Positions 5,560 through 6,135 of a stretch of 6,135 nt of DNA are shown piece by piece (the first letter of the stretch is position 1; each line of letters begins with the position of its first letter). Both the position numbers and the translations under genes were made by a program. The DNA comes from Streptomyces lilacinus (GTDB lineage Bacteria; Actinomycetota; Actinomycetes; Streptomycetales; Streptomycetaceae). Where the stretch lies: the NCBI GenBank assembly GCA_000715685.1, contig KL569458.1:8397-14531 (forward strand), read 5' to 3'. The notes beneath the pieces are model-generated. The model did no database searches. It had not been told where the DNA came from and was given only the letters and a program-made list of their open reading frames with translations.

Positions 5560-6135
5560 TTACTTCGCGACCGCGCCGGCGAGCTTGGACAGCGGCTCGC
5601 CCAGGGCGTTGACGGCGTCGGAGAGCTTCTTGCGGTCGTCCTTGCCGATGCTGTCGTCGTAGGCCTTGAAGCCGTCGCCGTCGCGGTAGCCGTCGAGCAG
5701 CTTCTTCAGGTCGGCGAACTGCTGGTCGAGCTCCTTGACCAGCGCGGCGTCGTTCTTGCCGGCGACCGGCTTCAGCAGCTCGTAGGCCTTCTGGGCGCCC
5801 TCGACGTTGCCGTTGAAGTCGACGAGGTCGGTGTGGCTGTAGCGCTCCTCCTCACCGGTGACCTTGCCGGTGGCCACCTCGTCGAGCAGCTCCTTGGCGC
5901 CGTTGGCCATGCTGGTCGGGGTGATCTCGGCGGTGCCGACGCGCTTCTGCCAGTCCTTGAGGTCCGTCATCAGCTGGTCGGCCAGCTTCTTGTCGTCGTC
6001 GGTGAGGGTGGCGTTCTCGGCCCAGAGCGACTTCTCCAGCTTGTGCCAGCCGGTCCACTTCTGGTCCTTCTCCAGGCTGTCCTCGCGCACGTCGACCTTG
6101 GGGTCGATGTCGCCGAAGGACTCCGCCACCGGCTC
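5560..6135 (-). CDS. efeO: EfeO, iron-uptake M75/imelysin-domain protein (C-terminal part)
   Basis: The last 191 residues of the extracytoplasmic iron-binding component of EfeUOB; the 5' part runs past the window end and the frame is open to base 6135. The visible part is the helical M75 (imelysin-like) domain. It has the HxxE metal motif in WTGWHKLEKSLW (His codon 6043-6045), ELLDEVATGKVTGEEERYSHTDLVDFNGNVEGA as the central conserved segment, and a C-terminal helix ending KLAGAVAK. It is the first gene of the block visible here, with efeB starting 18 nt after its stop, so the two are almost certainly co-transcribed. The signal peptide and any cupredoxin domain, and the promoter with possible iron control, lie outside. 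Confidence 0.9.
   Translation of the reverse strand, partial: EPVAESFGDIDPKVDVREDSLEKDQKWTGWHKLEKSLWAENATLTDDDKKLADQLMTDLKDWQKRVGTAEITPTSMANGAKELLDEVATGKVTGEEERYSHTDLVDFNGNVEGAQKAYELLKPVAGKNDAALVKELDQQFADLKKLLDGYRDGDGFKAYDDSIGKDDRKKLSDAVNALGEPLSKLAGAVAK

Overview
The window looks like a piece of a Streptomyces (or close relative) chromosome. It is very GC-rich throughout, codons end almost always in G or C, and the gene set is typical of that group: a dimethylargininase, a small Gly/Arg-rich protein, a short PrimPol-like protein, a lipoprotein and an EfeUOB iron-uptake cluster. Apparently this is the edge of a draft contig. The first 15 bases are the end of the Nextera/Tn5 transposon mosaic-end adapter, and the same adapter end recurs inside the primase gene at 1836-1849.

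Layout. On the minus strand, 64-879 is ddaH (dimethylargininase). A strong hairpin follows its stop at 42-58, and a perfect 31-bp inverted repeat lies just upstream of its ribosome site at 901-931. At 992-1177 (minus) is a 61-residue basic protein of unknown function. Its promoter region holds a TTGACA -35 element and two copies of a 17-bp palindrome of TetR-operator type. On the plus strand, 1461-2190 is a bifunctional DNA primase/polymerase-type gene whose frame is broken exactly at the internal adapter remnant. It converges on the next minus-strand block.

The rest, 2212-6135, is one minus-strand block. In transcription order it holds efeO (cut by the window end), efeB, efeU and a lipoprotein gene. 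EfeO (M75 domain), EfeB (Tat-exported haem peroxidase) and EfeU (FTR1-type permease) together form a ferrous/ferric iron importer. efeB carries an apparent one-base frameshift in its signal peptide. efeU and the lipoprotein gene overlap by 176 nt in different frames. An unusual nested palindrome sits between efeB and efeU.

I see no RNA gene, CRISPR array, complete mobile element or phage module, and no clear case for a new defence or biosynthetic system. The items most worth checking are the paired operators at 1200-1259, the ddaH palindrome, the efeB-efeU palindrome, the gene overlap, and the two places where sequence artefacts probably break real genes.
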